DNA of 64,000 nucleotides from Symbiodinium natans. Taxonomy: Eukaryota; Sar; Dinophyceae; Suessiales; Symbiodiniaceae. Under the pieces are notes generated by a model. The model was not told the origin of the DNA. It searched no databases and worked only from the letters and a program-made list of their open reading frames with translations. The position numbers and the translations under genes are program-made. Location: contig CAJNDS010002535.1 in the NCBI GenBank assembly GCA_905221605.1, positions 1,028,001 through 1,092,000 of the forward strand, read 5' to 3'. This document shows positions 21,201 through 32,507 of the stretch, in pieces; within the stretch, counting starts at the first letter, position 1, and each line of letters starts with the position of its first letter.

Positions 21201-24200
21201 CAGCTGACAAGTTATTGTCCAGCACGCCGAATTCTATTCTTGGGGTCGAATTATTCAGAAACAGTTCCAGGAGTTTCAGTATTCCAACTACTTCAATCAA
21301 TTCCTCGAACCATCGCTCTGTCGCGAGGCCTTCGCGAACAAATGAACATGATTGTAGAATGTTGACCTTCGAGTCATAGCCCTCTCCCAGCCCCGGTCCA
21401 TTGATTCAATCCCCCCTTCAGGCCCAGAGTCGGGCTCTCCTTTTTGTTTTAAATGGGACCCTGTATGCTATCTCAAGCCCTTCTGCAGTCTCTAGTTTCA
21501 AATAGGGCTCCATCTCCTGCAGTCTCCTCTTCAGTCCTCAAGAACCCGCAGTCTCCAGTTTGAGGTTCAGCCCCCGCAGCCTCTACGGTGAGTTAGGCCT
21601 CAAGGCCTTGCAGTCTCTTGTTAGGGCTCCAGCCCCTGCAGTCTCTCGTTTAGGCCTCAAAACCCTGCATTCAGCAAACGCTCAAAGCCTAAGCATTGAT
21701 CGGAAGGTGACCTCTGCAAACACCTCAAAAACGTTCTCGATTGAGGGTGGTATATGATTGAGTTCCGGGCCTGAGGGATCTTAATTAAGGGCTGGGTATA
21801 AGTCTAAAGTGGGCTGTAGTTGGTTCTGGAATACAGTTAGGACTCCAGAATAGGAGTTCAGTTAGAGTGTTCGATGGGGGGAACTGGGAGGGCTGAATAT
21901 TCTTTCAAGCTCGTTCATTGACTTCTGGATACAAACTTCTTCTCAGAAACACATCCCAGGAATGCAGTCAATCCATTTAAGTCTGTCAGCCAGGTTCTTC
22001 TTGTGAATCCTGCTTACTGTCTTGCGAAAGGAACTTAATCAATAGAATCAACTAATTCCCCAAGCAGTGTTAGCAATATGGGTTCCCCCGTTCAGGGTCA
22101 GGACTATTGAGTTGAGTTGTTGAAATCGCGCTCCCATCTCCTTTTTGGCCCCGAGGTGCATCCTGGACCCGAAACCCACCCCTAACCCGAACCAAGCTTC
22201 AAATCCTGAACTACTCAAGCTTGATCAAACTCCTCACACGAGAAACCTTGACCCCAAACCCAAGACCCCAAACCCCAATCAGTCCAAAACCCAAAACTCT
22301 ACCCCAAGCCCCTTGAACCTCCAAGCAGGTACAACTGCGGGAGTTCTTCGACCGTCCTGTTGAGGCCGATGTGTTCCGCAGCGAGGGGCTCAGCAAAGGA
22401 TCCCAAAATGAACGATTTAGCGTTGAGGCGTGTGTTGAATCTTATTTTCTTGGAAGCGGCCCCTCAGGGGTTTGGGCAGCGTAGCTAGCCCTGAGCCTGG
22501 AAGCCGATCCCTAGAACGCTAAACCTCCCATCCCCTTCACAAGCTCCCCACTTAGTAACCCTAAGCATCCCCAAGCCATAAACTTGCATAATCACTGCAT
22601 TGTTTTAAGCCTGTCGGAAAGAGGGCTCTTTGGTGGCTTTGGCTCCGGTTTTACGGGTTTTTTCTCCTGCCGATGGATATTTCTCTGAACTGCAATAGGG
22701 CTTAGGGAGGGTCACAGCGACTCCTTGCAAAGCTCGCGATCTTTTTTCTCAGCTTGAAATGAATAGCTTGACAATGAATTTATTCCACTCCAAAGCTCTC
22801 TCGTCTTATGAGGAATTTCTGAAACATGAAGCCCTTTGTCGATTCGCTTGTTGTGGCTTTCGGGCCCTAGAAGCCAGTCGGAACGTTGACCAGGGGCTTG
22901 ACCTGGTTCCGGAGCTAACGTCGGAGTTTGAAGCTTAGGGTGTTTGCTTCACAGGCTTGGGACATAGAAGGGGTCTGACTCTAAAGTTGAAAGTACAGTC
23001 TGAGAAGGTCAATCACACCTCCAATGTCAACCGTTGCCGGCATTCAAATATGAGTTCCTTGTAGTTGAAAGCCTTCAGGTGTATAGGTAGGCCGTGGACG
23101 CAGTTGCGCTGTAAAAGGTGGCCTCTGTTCAAAAGAAGTACTTAGCAGACAAACGCAGTGACTCTAATCTGGGCTTTCTCCGAAAGCCGTGTATGTGTGT
23201 TGCGGTGTCTCCTCGTGATATGGCTGTTGAGTGCATGGACCCTTAAATCCCTTAGCTCCCATTGATTTCACGGGCCAGGTTTGGACAAGAGGCAGCATGA
23301 GTGGCTGTGAGTCTTTGGTGCTCCCGTCAGCAGCCGTGAGCGTCCTGATCACTAATCCCCTCAATCATCCTCAGCCCCCGAGACAAAAGCTCTGAAAGCC
23401 GAACTCTACAGGGGAAGTCAAGCCCTAAACCTCATGCCTATGTTGAAAGCTAGACGACTAAATTTTAGCCTCGTTCCTGAACCCTGTAAAAGCCCTATTA
23501 CAACCTTCCAGTCGTCACACGTTCCAGTCCATGTGCCATTGCGGGGGTGTTGTTTTTGGCTTACGTCATCGACTTTGAGGAAGCCTTTGGGTCCTGGAAT
23601 TCACACCCGGTCTGGACTGCAGCCTAAGCTCGGCTTTCGAAGCACATATGCCCGGAGCATTCGGCAGCTGTTGAGGGCACTGCGTAGCTTCATGAATCAG
23701 TGGGGATTTTGAGCTGCCTTACAGCAGCCAGACCTGCTCTTTCAAATGGGTTGAGGGCTTCACCGTACAGATCCTCTACACCTGAGGGTGGCTATAACCA
23801 GGAAAGAGCCCTGAACCCCGCCCGTCTTTGGCGCGTTAATTGAAAAAGCTTTGAGCTTCAGAGTGTTTTCCCATTTGGAGTTGTTTTCAGGTGTTGAGGG
23901 GGTAGTGCGGGATTCAGAGCTTGTTCGGCAAAACCCTTCTTGTAGCCTCTTATAATGCCGCAGATCTCAGCAGCTTCATGTCTATGATGGTCCTGATTGT
24001 CGTGGTACTCGCAAAATCCATCACTTGAGCGGTCGTAAGTGGTCGTACAGCAAGATCCAGGACAAAGGCCCTAAACTGGCCCTAAACTTTTCGAAGCCCT
24101 GAACGTCCCTGAACCCTTAGCTCAGCGTCCAGGGCTTCGGCTTCGGAACCACTCCACCATCGGAGTGCCCCAACCAACTGGCATTGAATCTACTGCCCCC

Positions 24201-24467
24201 CCGAGCATGTAATGCTCCATCCTGCTTCCCCAAACACACATTAAGTAATGCATCCCTGAGTATAGAAACACAAAAGTGCTCAGGCTTGTGTTAACTGTTC
24301 TTGTGCTTTAGCGAAATTTTCGGGTTCGGGAAGTTCAAGGGATGCAGTATGTTATGTTACTTTAAGCTGCAGTTGTGGTGTGCGAAAGCTTGCGGCGCGG
24401 CCAAATTAGGGAGCCTAGGCTTGGGCTGGAATGAGCTCAAAGGGTGTCATACTACTCCCTCTTGTGT
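18241..24467. other. Six kilobases without a supported gene
   Basis: Open stretches are all short and none shows motifs or coding periodicity I would trust. The stretch contains degenerate telomere-type motifs (19630-19960 with TTTAGGG and CCCTAA; 22150-22320 with CCCCAAACCC). At 21410-21670 a loosely repeated phrase CCTGCAGTCTC occurs about every 55-65 bases. No RNA gene, transposon or promoter was recognised. Confidence 0.5.
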
Positions 24468-25373
24468 TCAGCATCCTTGCTTCGCATTGCGTGTCAATGC
24501 GTGCCATAGATCAATTGATTTGTATGATGTCGATTGGTAGAAAGCTAGGCTTAGGCTACGCATTCTACGATTTGTAATATTGCTGGGTTGATCTCGGCAT
24601 TGAGAAAGGGAAGCTGGAATTGGGAATTGCCACAAAGTTAATCGGTCTTCTTGGTTTGGTTGTGCAGAGCGGTGACCACTCAAAGGTAAATTATCCATTA
24701 AATATGCGGCCCTTTGCAGCGTCCCGGATTCTGTCGTGTCTCTGTGACACTCATGTTGGCATGCGGGCTGCGGTGCGTGGTGCCTGTCAGATGTTGCGTT
24801 GGTTGTGTATTCAGTGGCTCTTTCAAACAGAGCATGGCAGCCAGCCATGCCCGCTGTAAACTCAAAAGCATCTGCGAGCTGGAGAGTTTCAGCAGTCTGC
24901 AAACAGTCCACACATGTCACACATGTCACCCCTTTCTGCAAAGCAGCAGCGATGAGTTGCTGCTCAAGCAGGAATCCTTCTAAGAATTTCTGTTGAATAG
25001 CATCCTGCAAGTCTACACTCCTGAATCACGGCTGCGCGGCCAATGTCCAGACCATGGCGCACTTGCCTTGCTGCAGAGGTTGCTTTGGCAGGTTCGGCTG
25101 CTCGGTTGCAACGGATGGAAGCATGGGGCCACAAAGCAAGTTCACGTCCCTATAGTCTGCACACTTTCCTTGGCACAAATTTTCGTCCACTTGCACCATG
25201 AAGAATTGCAGACTGATGTCGACGAATTGCCCACGGCGTTTCTTCCTCTGCGTTGGTTCAGAAGTGATAGACAAGCTCTTGGACAAGCCGCGCGTTCGGA
25301 GCACGAACCGTGCCGAGGTCATAAGCGACCGACCCCACAACATCGAGGAGTTTCCATTTCTTATCCTGTTCAT
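24468..25373 (-). pseudogene. Possible coding remnant, family not recognised
   Basis: Two open frames follow each other on the - strand: 25373-25026 (containing QFVDISLQFFMVQVDENLCQ and GPMLPSVATEQPNLPKQP) and 25010-24468 (containing QKFLEGFLLEQQLIAAALQK, TCVTCVDCLQTAETLQLADA and FTAGMAGCHALFERATE). The composition looks protein-like and a frame change near 25020 would join them. No motif identifies it. The opposite strand is also open at 24993-25586, so the strand call is only moderate. Confidence 0.25.
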
Positions 25374-25699
25374 GTAGTTTTTCGGCCATCCGCAGCGACA
25401 CAGTCACCATGCCGCTGTGAAATTAAGACTGCACAAAGCTCACGAACAGTCGATGTCCTGCGCTTTGTTGAATCCCACCTTCGTTCGCCAGCAAAGGATC
25501 TGGTCTCTGGCATGAGCATTCAGGCTCTCAGCTCCATAGCCCAGAGTTGTGGGATTTTGGGGAGTCTTTGGGTTGCTTGGAGCTGAAGTGGGTGCCATGA
25601 CCTGCAGCGGCTTAAGGTCTTGCAGTTGCATGGTCTTGTCTCGTGACTCGGAGGGGCCTTAAAAAGCCACTCAATCTCGAACCCTAAGCCACCCGGCTA

Positions 25700-26703
25700 A
25701 TGTTCAGATTGCTGGGCCAGCTAGGTTGGCCTGCCATGCAGGCAGTCAACCCTATGTTGTTTGCGCCTTTCCTGGTGCTCTGCGTGCCGCTTCTGCTGCT
25801 GGAGTGGAGGATATCTCCCCCGAGCGTACCGGCCTTCCATGTGCGCAACATGCAGGACGAGTCTTTGTCCAGCCTTGTGCACGAAAGGCAGGAAGCCAAC
25901 CAACTGAGTGCGCACATCCGGCATGGAGACAGGGTTTGGAATCTCGGCGTTGACATTGGCACTTCGTGCATCACCATCGCGAGGTTGTCTGGGAACTTGA
26001 ATGAAACAGTTTGTGTGGAGCCGAACACGGTCATTTTGCCAAAAACACGGGATGCTTGGCTCAAGAAATCAGCGACTTGTGGACAAAGCAGCCACGGAGC
26101 AGCGAGAATTGTCATGAAATGTTCCATTGCATTTCTAAGGAGAACATGGCCCGAAATGGCGTCGGAGATGCCCATCTGCTGAGCGGGATCGTCGCCGACG
26201 CAGCCCATTGCCCAGAGTCAGTGCCATTTCAGGGAGACGAAGAACTCCATCGTGCGGAAGATGCGCGGCTTCCCCGCGAAATGTCCTACCTTGGAATAAA
26301 GTACAGCGTTGAAAGCTGCTACAGCCTGCCGTATTTGGCATCCAGGTTTGGCATGCCCGATGTTCTTTTTGCTGATTGCGAGGGCTGCCTTCCAATCATC
26401 ATTCGACAGTTTCCATCTTTCTTCTCAAGACGGCAGCTCCGGTTGATCATCTACGAGATGGATGGAGACCACCAGACCTATGAGAATATGCATGAGTCCT
26501 TGGTTGTGGCTGGGTTCAAACTGTTGGAATTTGGCTTCGTGTGCGTCTGGACGCGAGAGCTGAACCCTGTCCTTAACTTGTGGCCGATCTATCACAAGCT
26601 CCTGGCACCAAGCATCCTCACTTTCGTGCTAGACATACTCATGGCCTACACTCTTCCAGCCCGGCTTGCCGCGGTGCCATTCTGGCGATGCTCGGCCCTT
26701 TGA
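25700..26703 (+). pseudogene. FkbM-type SAM-dependent methyltransferase with N-terminal membrane anchor, one frameshift
   Basis: ATG at 25700. Residues about 20-37 (MLFAPFLVLCVPLLLLEW) form one membrane helix. Near residue 83 NLGVDIGTSCITIARLSG matches the SAM-binding motif I of the FkbM family, followed by ETVCVEPNT. The sense then moves to the frame open from 26011: HFAKNTGCLAQEIS, MARNGV then HLLSGIVAD, VLFADCEGCLPIIIRQFP with the family's D-x-EG motif, and LRLIIYEMDGDH. The change lies within about 26020-26045, near an A run at 26040-26045. The C terminus is hydrophobic (SILTFVLDILMAYTLP). FkbM enzymes O-methylate small molecules or sugars. Without the frameshift this would be a full-length gene of about 335 codons; a sequencing error is possible. 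Confidence 0.6.
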
Positions 26704-26798
26704 GGAATTCGAAGTGTTTTTGCCATCTCGTGCCCATGCAAAGCTCCTTACAGCACCACCACCCTTCTAATTATCCTTCTACTATCTTCTACTCGTAG

Positions 26799-27149
26799 CT
26801 CCATGAAAAGCACTTATCAGGATTTCTTCCCATCACCCACTGTATCGATGGCACCTTCTGTGAGCCTTTCGGGATCTTGACCCAATGCGTCCTAGCGCCG
26901 CTATGTGCCGGTGAAGACATCCCCGACTGGCGCCTTTTTGGAGGCCTCGCCTATCCCGACGACTGGATGAAGCCGCGCCACAAGCTCTCGAAATGGTCAC
27001 GACAGGGCCTCTTGGTTCAGGGGGGTTGTTTTAAAGATGTTCCGAGGCTTTATGATATGGTAAGGTTTTCGAGAAGGGGCCCTTGTTTTGATGTTCCAGG
27101 CAGGTCCACACAAAGTGCGCTCGTTTCGGAGGCTTCTACACCCTGGTGA
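26799..27149 (+). other. Open segment, possible exon, unrecognised
   Basis: Open on the + strand from 26799 to 27149 without a convincing ATG start. It reads GFLPITHCIDGTFCEPFGIL, then PDWRLFGGLAYPDDWMKPRH and DVPRLYDMVRFSRRGPCFDV. Composition is protein-like, but no family is recognised. It lies 100 bases after the methyltransferase-like gene on the same strand, so it may be a neighbouring gene's remnant. C-rich low complexity (27290-27330) follows. Confidence 0.25.
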
Positions 27150-27706
27150 AGTGGTTCTTCCTCTGGGCCCTGGTCGCCTGGCCGGCGGCTCTACGAGTTT
27201 CCGGGTCCAAGATGGCAGCCTCGAGGCTCATGCACCGAAGCTCAACGAAGCTGAGAGGGGCTTTTTGCGGGCTCCGGCTCCAAGGTTTTGCACCCCCCCC
27301 CTCCCCCGCGCCCCCCCCGCCCCCCTCCAGGGTTTAGTTGGTGCTTTCTCAGGGCGCTCGGAGACGTTCCCATGTGCTCCATGTGCTCACCATCATGCAG
27401 CTCAAAGTGTCGTAGGTCTGTGGGGCATGGAACGGCCGATAAGCCGAGTCAACATGCCGCAGTATTTGCATTTGCATTTGCGATCGCAGCTCACGAGTAG
27501 GAGCCAAGCGCGGCGTGAAACACTACAAGCAACAAGTTGCCCGGCTGTTCAAGACAGCAACTCGCTCCGGCACGTATGCTACAGCGTGCGAGGAGTCAAA
27601 TCCCACCAAAAGCTAGAAGAATGTACAGAAGAATGTACAGAAGAGTACAAGCGCCACTCAGAAATGAAATGAAAGAAGTGCATGGAAAGACAATCGTACC
27701 TCTCAT

Positions 27707-28565
27707 TCAAGTCAAGGACAGGGTCTCATCGGGAATATCAGAGGCACGTTGCATCCATGCCAAGTAAGAATTGCACGTGGCAGTCTGCAGATCCTCTTTT
27801 GTCGCAACTGCGGTGGTGCGCCCGTCATCCGTAACCCAGCTCATCCATTTCCCTGCCACATAGCGATGCAGAATGCATTTATAGTGACCACTAGTGGTAG
27901 TCTCGCCCAGATGATATATCAGCGATCAGATAGTATGCACAGAGAGTCACGGTGGCAGCATTTGCACGAACAGGAATGAAATATGCACGACCAGCCTCGG
28001 AGCACACAGGATCGAACATCTTTTGCGTGCCTGCCATGGAATGGAGTTGCCAAAACGTTTGATCTGTATCAGCAAAAAGGGTGGTGATGGCGAGAAGGGC
28101 ATATACACAAGTGGTGTGTTGCGAAGGTGGAAATCCTCAAGTTCCATCGGAGCCGCCTGTGTTGCCCATGCCCCAGTGCAGTCAGCAAGAGACTGCTCAC
28201 CTGGTGATACGGTCACTTGTGTGTGTCTGTTTAAACCATGGTCAAATTTTCTCACCAACTTGCCCCCCTGCACAAGCCAAGCTTCCCACGTCCCAAAACA
28301 GAGGATTCGCTGCAGTCTGCCCAGGACAAAAATCTGCAAACTCGGCTGCATCGTGCTGACTGGTAATGTCTGACCAGCCTTGTAAAAGAATACGCCATGA
28401 TAAGAGACCTGTGAGCTGAAACGGTGTGATGGAACGTTGAAGCAGCACACGAAAAGCCTCCCAGGAGCGCCCCAGGAATGAGCACAGGTCACCTTCACAC
28501 GCTGCCAAGCACCAAGCATATGACAAAGCGAAGGAATTTTCATAGCAAAGATTGGATGGATTCAA
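27707..28565 (-). pseudogene. Ubiquitin-specific-protease (peptidase C19) domain of LINE element 2, broken
   Basis: The Cys box reads LLNPSNLCYENSFALSYAW (Cys codon 28545-28547), followed by TSQHDAAEFADF. Sense moves to a second frame near 28335: ADCTGAWATQ and PPFLLIQIKRFGN, the USP PxxLxxxxKRF motif. After two in-frame TGA codons (27947 and about 27926) it resumes YHLGETTTSGHYKCILHR with the catalytic His, KWMSWVTDDGR with the acid, and CNSYLAWMQR as the closing strand, ending at 27707. All catalytic positions persist, but the copy cannot make the protein as it stands. Confidence 0.7.
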
Positions 28566-28576
28566 AAGGGCAGAAG

Positions 28577-29596
28577 TCAAAGCAGCCTTGTAAGCTCCTG
28601 CTGTATCGCCGGTCGGGCTTGCTTGATCTGGAGGCCAGCGATCAGCAAAGACGCCAACCCGCGCCAGCGATTCAGGATGTGAAACAGGTCGTCGCCGGAT
28701 GCATGCCGCAGTGATATTTCTGAAAGAAAGGTGGCAACGGGCCCCTGCATCTCGCCCGTCAGGCGACGTGTCGCCTGGAACTTGTGAAGCAACCCCTCCG
28801 GGGATAGCTCCAGGAACGTGCGGATCTCTGTCAGGTCCTGAAGAAATGAGGCGGGACTCATCGTCGCAAGTTGGGTGTCCGGAACGAGCTCCTCCTTCTG
28901 ACTGTCCCACCTCATGTAGTGCCAATCCCCGCCTTGGGAAAGCCAGCCTTTGCGCTTCAGCGCAGCAACTTTGGTGGGATCCCCCAGAAGACCCTGGTGT
29001 CGCTCCTCTATCTGCTGCAGAAGGAAAAGCATCACTGCGCCCCGCAAGGTTTGGCGAAGTTGCGTCCTGTCGGCCTGGTGTTGTTGTCGCCGGCGAACCA
29101 TCTCCTGGTACATCTGCAATACCACCGAGTCGCTCGCCTGAGAGTTCTTCATCGTCCAGACATGTGTTGTGTCCTCGGCCATGCGCAGTAGCAGATCTTC
29201 TTGCCTCAAGGTCAGCTGGGTTACCATTGACAAGAGATCTCTCGCGAAGTGGTCGGGCCCCGCATTCGAAGGCCTTGAGTAGGAGCCCTCGGTTGTCCAG
29301 GGGCTCTCCCATGGGTCCAGCTCTGGATGGTCTGGGGGGAGAGGAGATCGTCGTGCCGGATCCGGTCGCCTCCTTTTTCCCAAGCCCTGAGGCATGCGCC
29401 CCGGGGTGCGCTGGTTCCTTTGTGGCGTGGCGATGGACCTGTGAACCGGTGTGCTCGGGGACGCCTGGACCTGCTGAAGTCCCAAGTTCCCTTGGGGCTG
29501 CGCCGGGGCTGCCACCATCATCTGGGCAGCTTGTTGCAGCTGTGGAAGATAACCATCGAATAACAGCTGATCGTCCTGCGCCATCCTGACAGCCAA
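28577..29596 (-). pseudogene. Conserved helical region of LINE element 2
   Basis: A 339-codon frame overlapping the 1059-codon frame out of register. The N-terminal third is Pro/Gln/Arg-rich (TPGRMPQGLGKRRRPDPARR). Then come helical heptads (LLSMVTQLTLRQEDLLLRMA) and the block shared with element 1: GGDWHYMRWDSQ, LLHKFQATRRLTGEMQGPVA and ASLLIAGLQIKQAR. The match to element 1 shows this frame, not the longer overlapping one, is the coding one here. No family is recognised. Confidence 0.55.
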
Positions 29597-29599
29597 GAA

Positions 29600-31421
29600 T
29601 TTCTGACAAGAGACACAATTGAAAGGCCACTGCGCATTTATTGGCGTGAGGAGCGGGCCTTTTCAAGAACGTACCACACCAGCGGCAGGGCGATATAATG
29701 CTGCGAGCCAGCAGCTTGCATTTGATGCTCACTTGTGAGGAGCATTTTTGCCATTCAAGCAAATGAATGCGTCGCAAATGCGTTTGCAAATGCTGAGAGT
29801 CAACAACCCATTGCCCGCGCAGACCACAGTGGTTCTTCAAGTGTGAGATTTCGGAAAAGTGGTCTAAGGCATGGTGCCAACCCTGCTTGCGCAACATTGC
29901 GCGTAAAGTTTCATTATATAGCATCGGGCGCGGTTGCTGAGATGTCGGAAGACAGAGGGCACTTGTCGTGGATGCAGAGGTCCGTCGTGTCTGCTGAGTA
30001 TGGACCTTCCACATCTGAGCACAGAGTCTGCCCTCAATGTGTCTCTGAAGATCACCCCATGAACCAAAAGCATGACCGCAGTGCGCACACGTGGGTAGAC
30101 CTTGTATAGAATGCCGCCATCTATTGAAATGACTGCCTGTCAATGGCAAGGATGCCTGATGTTGTTCATTGTAGTGATGCTTAAGAGCCTGAAGAGTCCC
30201 AAAAGAACTCCAGCCTTGGATCGCTATACGGGCTTTCCTGTGGTGCAGCCACATTTCTCTGATGGGTGCTTGCACTTCTCCACACTGCCAGGCCTTGGCA
30301 GGAGCGGGTCGAGGACCTGGCTTCTTTGGAAAGACATCTTCCATTGCCTGCGTAAGCAGATTGTTCAGCTCTTCAGGCGTGGCGGGGCAGTGAGTGTCGA
30401 GTAGGTGGTGGACTACATGTTGCAGCCTTTGGGCGTCCTCTGTGTGATGCTGTGTAGCGCAGCAGAGGGCTTCCTTGTCATATGAGATTGCTGTCGCGCT
30501 GTTGCTCTTTGCATCCACTCGGCGGCGGGACCCCTGATAAGTGCGCAGCGGGAGACTGCCAAAGACCGGAAAGTGACGCCCGCCCTGTTGCCATGCAAAG
30601 AGAGACATATTATGCTCGGGACATGCGTGTCTTGCTTGATGATCAACGCACGCACGTCTGCGCAGGATATAGTCAAGCTGAGTGCAGCCCTGATGGGGCG
30701 AGAAAGTGTGAGCTCCAGCAGCAGTGGTCCAGGTGTTGGTGGCAATGAGATCATGAGTTTCAACAAGCTGTTGAAAGCGGTCCTGATCCACTGGTCGAGT
30801 CTTTGGTGGTCTGACTGCAGGACCCACCCAGTTGGTAGAGGAGTGAAGCGTCGTGTTGAAGTCGCCTGCACAGATCAGGGTGTTACGTACAGGGGTCTGT
30901 GTGATAAGGAGGGAGAGGGCCTGCCATACAGAATCTCGCTTTTGTGTAAGCGACGTTGTTTGGCATTTTGGGCTCCAAACATATTGATACACACAGCACA
31001 CATCTATCGAGCATCCGGCTCGGGGTGGTGTGACACGAACATGCAGGAGGCGTCCCGGAATGACTGATCGCCGTCGAATCGCCTCGGCCATAGGGCACAG
31101 ACGACGGTTGACGCACACCATCACCCCTTGTCCTTTGTGCCCCGCTCCAGAGTACACGATGTGCCAGTCATCGGTGGAATATTCCACGTCAGATGGCCGC
31201 CCGCATTCCTGAATAAGTACAAGGTCAAGGGTGTGAACGAAATCTGACATCCACAGCATGAGCTCATCATATGATGCACTGGAGAGAGGCCCGGTGTTGA
31301 AGGAGACAATACGTAGTCGTTTATTGGTGACGCGAGGCGGTGCACGCTGCGGGGTGTTGATGATGGGTAGGTTGCGCTGAGCATTGAGCGTGTCAACAGT
31401 ACACCATTTTCCTTTGTACAT
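29600..31421 (-). CDS. AP-endonuclease and zinc-finger part of LINE element 2
   Basis: One frame is open from ATG 31421 to 28242 (1059 codons), but only about the first 600 codons look conserved. Endonuclease motifs in order: LRIVSFNTG, LVLIQECG, CCVYQYVW, LICAGDFNTTL, FSPHQGCTQLDYIL and GGRHFPVFGSL. These supply the Asn, Glu, Asp and His metal and catalytic residues of the exonuclease-endonuclease-phosphatase fold. The linker AKAWQCGEVQAPIREMW follows. Then come CAHCGHAFGSWGDLQRHIEG, CGLRGQWVVD with HLRRIH, and CRWCGTFLKR with HANKC. The family nicks target DNA to prime reverse transcription. Reverse transcriptase should sit between linker and fingers and is absent. Confidence 0.65.
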
Positions 31422-31517
31422 AGTACCGCCATGCAGGCTAGAGGCCGCGCGAGAGCACGCCCTGTGGTACGCGCGCTTTCTGGCAGGAGTATAGACTGGT
31501 AAACGCCATGCACTTTG

Positions 31518-32507
31518 CTACGCCGTCCTAGCAAAGCTGGAGTCTGGGTGAAAAGGACGACTCCCGCTGATCGTGTGAGGATCAGCAAACCTCGTGTTTG
31601 AGTCAGGAAAGGATGGCTGTATGCGCGCAGAAAGGAGTGGCTTAATCTGAGCAAGAAAAAGAAGTAGACATCTGACACCTCCGGATTTGGGACCGGAGCG
31701 GCTCGCAAGTGGTGAAATGTGAATGCGCGTGTCTGAGTCTGAGGTCCCTGCTGTCCTGGTAAGAGAAGGGGAGGTGGATTCAATGGAGGGCACATTCGGA
31801 ACAGCCTTCGGCCAGTCTTCAGTTCCATTGGCGAACGGAGTGCATGCAGGCTGCTTTCTGAGTGCGCCACCATCAGCGGACATTTTGCCCAGGAGGTATA
31901 TGAAGGGGTTCGGCAAGCCACCAGTAAGGCTGGTTTGAGACGAAGTGATACTGGCGCGACACAAACACAGACATGCAGCAAGCACATCCGAATCGGCATT
32001 GCTGGATCGATACCTATACCTGGCCATGTGAAGCACTCGAGACCAATTGCGCAAAAATGCACACCAGAGGCTCACATGATGGCGCCGCTTATTCTGATAT
32101 GCACGCAGTGACGCCTTGTCATATCTTGACTGCTTCCTGCGAGACAGGTGCCTCCATTTGAATCTGGCCCAGGGATGACTGCGAGTCATTTGCCCCAGGC
32201 ATCCAGGAGTGAATTGTGCAAGGTACCCCAACGCTGTGCAGCTTTCAGTAGAGCCACGCCGGGTGCTGGGCTCAGCCAATCTAATCCAGGGCATTGAGGT
32301 CACCTTTCCTGAGGACGGCGCAGAACCCCAAGGCATCCTAAACAACCGAAGCAACCTTATCCAAGGACTCCACCAGCCAGTTGTCAGTAGGCTGACATTC
32401 ATGGGTGTGGACTCGGACCTTCCATTCAAGCGAGTGCGCCCAATGATAACACACACACAGAGAGACTCAGTGACCATGCCTGAGGGTGCGCGCGAACAGA
32501 TTGGCAT
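31518..32507 (-). CDS. Possible ORF1 upstream of LINE element 2
   Basis: A 329-codon frame ending about 100 bases before the endonuclease frame, on the same strand. It contains a basic, aromatic helical stretch (RFKWRHLSRRKQSRYDKASL, then RHHVSLWCAFLRNWSRVLHM) that could bind RNA. Pro/Ser-rich sequence follows. No family is recognised. Position and basic character fit a LINE ORF1, but an overlapping - frame (32062-31121) is also open, so the call is tentative. Confidence 0.3.
   Translation of the reverse strand: MPICSRAPSGMVTESLCVCVIIGRTRLNGRSESTPMNVSLLTTGWWSPWIRLLRLFRMPWGSAPSSGKVTSMPWIRLAEPSTRRGSTESCTALGYLAQFTPGCLGQMTRSHPWARFKWRHLSRRKQSRYDKASLRAYQNKRRHHVSLWCAFLRNWSRVLHMARYRYRSSNADSDVLAACLCLCRASITSSQTSLTGGLPNPFIYLLGKMSADGGALRKQPACTPFANGTEDWPKAVPNVPSIESTSPSLTRTAGTSDSDTRIHISPLASRSGPKSGGVRCLLLFLAQIKPLLSARIQPSFPDSNTRFADPHTISGSRPFHPDSSFARTA

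Larger units (their letters stand above)
27610..31440 (-). mobile_element. LINE-type element 2: AP-endonuclease - zinc fingers - helical region - USP, reverse transcriptase missing
   Basis: On the - strand the order is endonuclease (31320-30525), pre-polymerase linker, zinc fingers (30100-29640), helical region (29596-28577) and USP (28565-27707). Only about 430 bases separate endonuclease and first finger, far too few for a reverse transcriptase, so that domain has been deleted in frame. About 60 bases after the last stop there is a 12-bp tandem repeat (GAATGTACAGAA on +, 27619-27650), a plausible LINE 3' tail. Further - strand open frames at 31.5-35.5 kb may be its 5' part. Confidence 0.6.

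Noticed and set aside
28699..29589. A 296-codon + strand frame opposite LINE element 2
   Set aside because: Ser/Pro/Gly-rich with no motif; the - strand frame here is supported by similarity to element 1.
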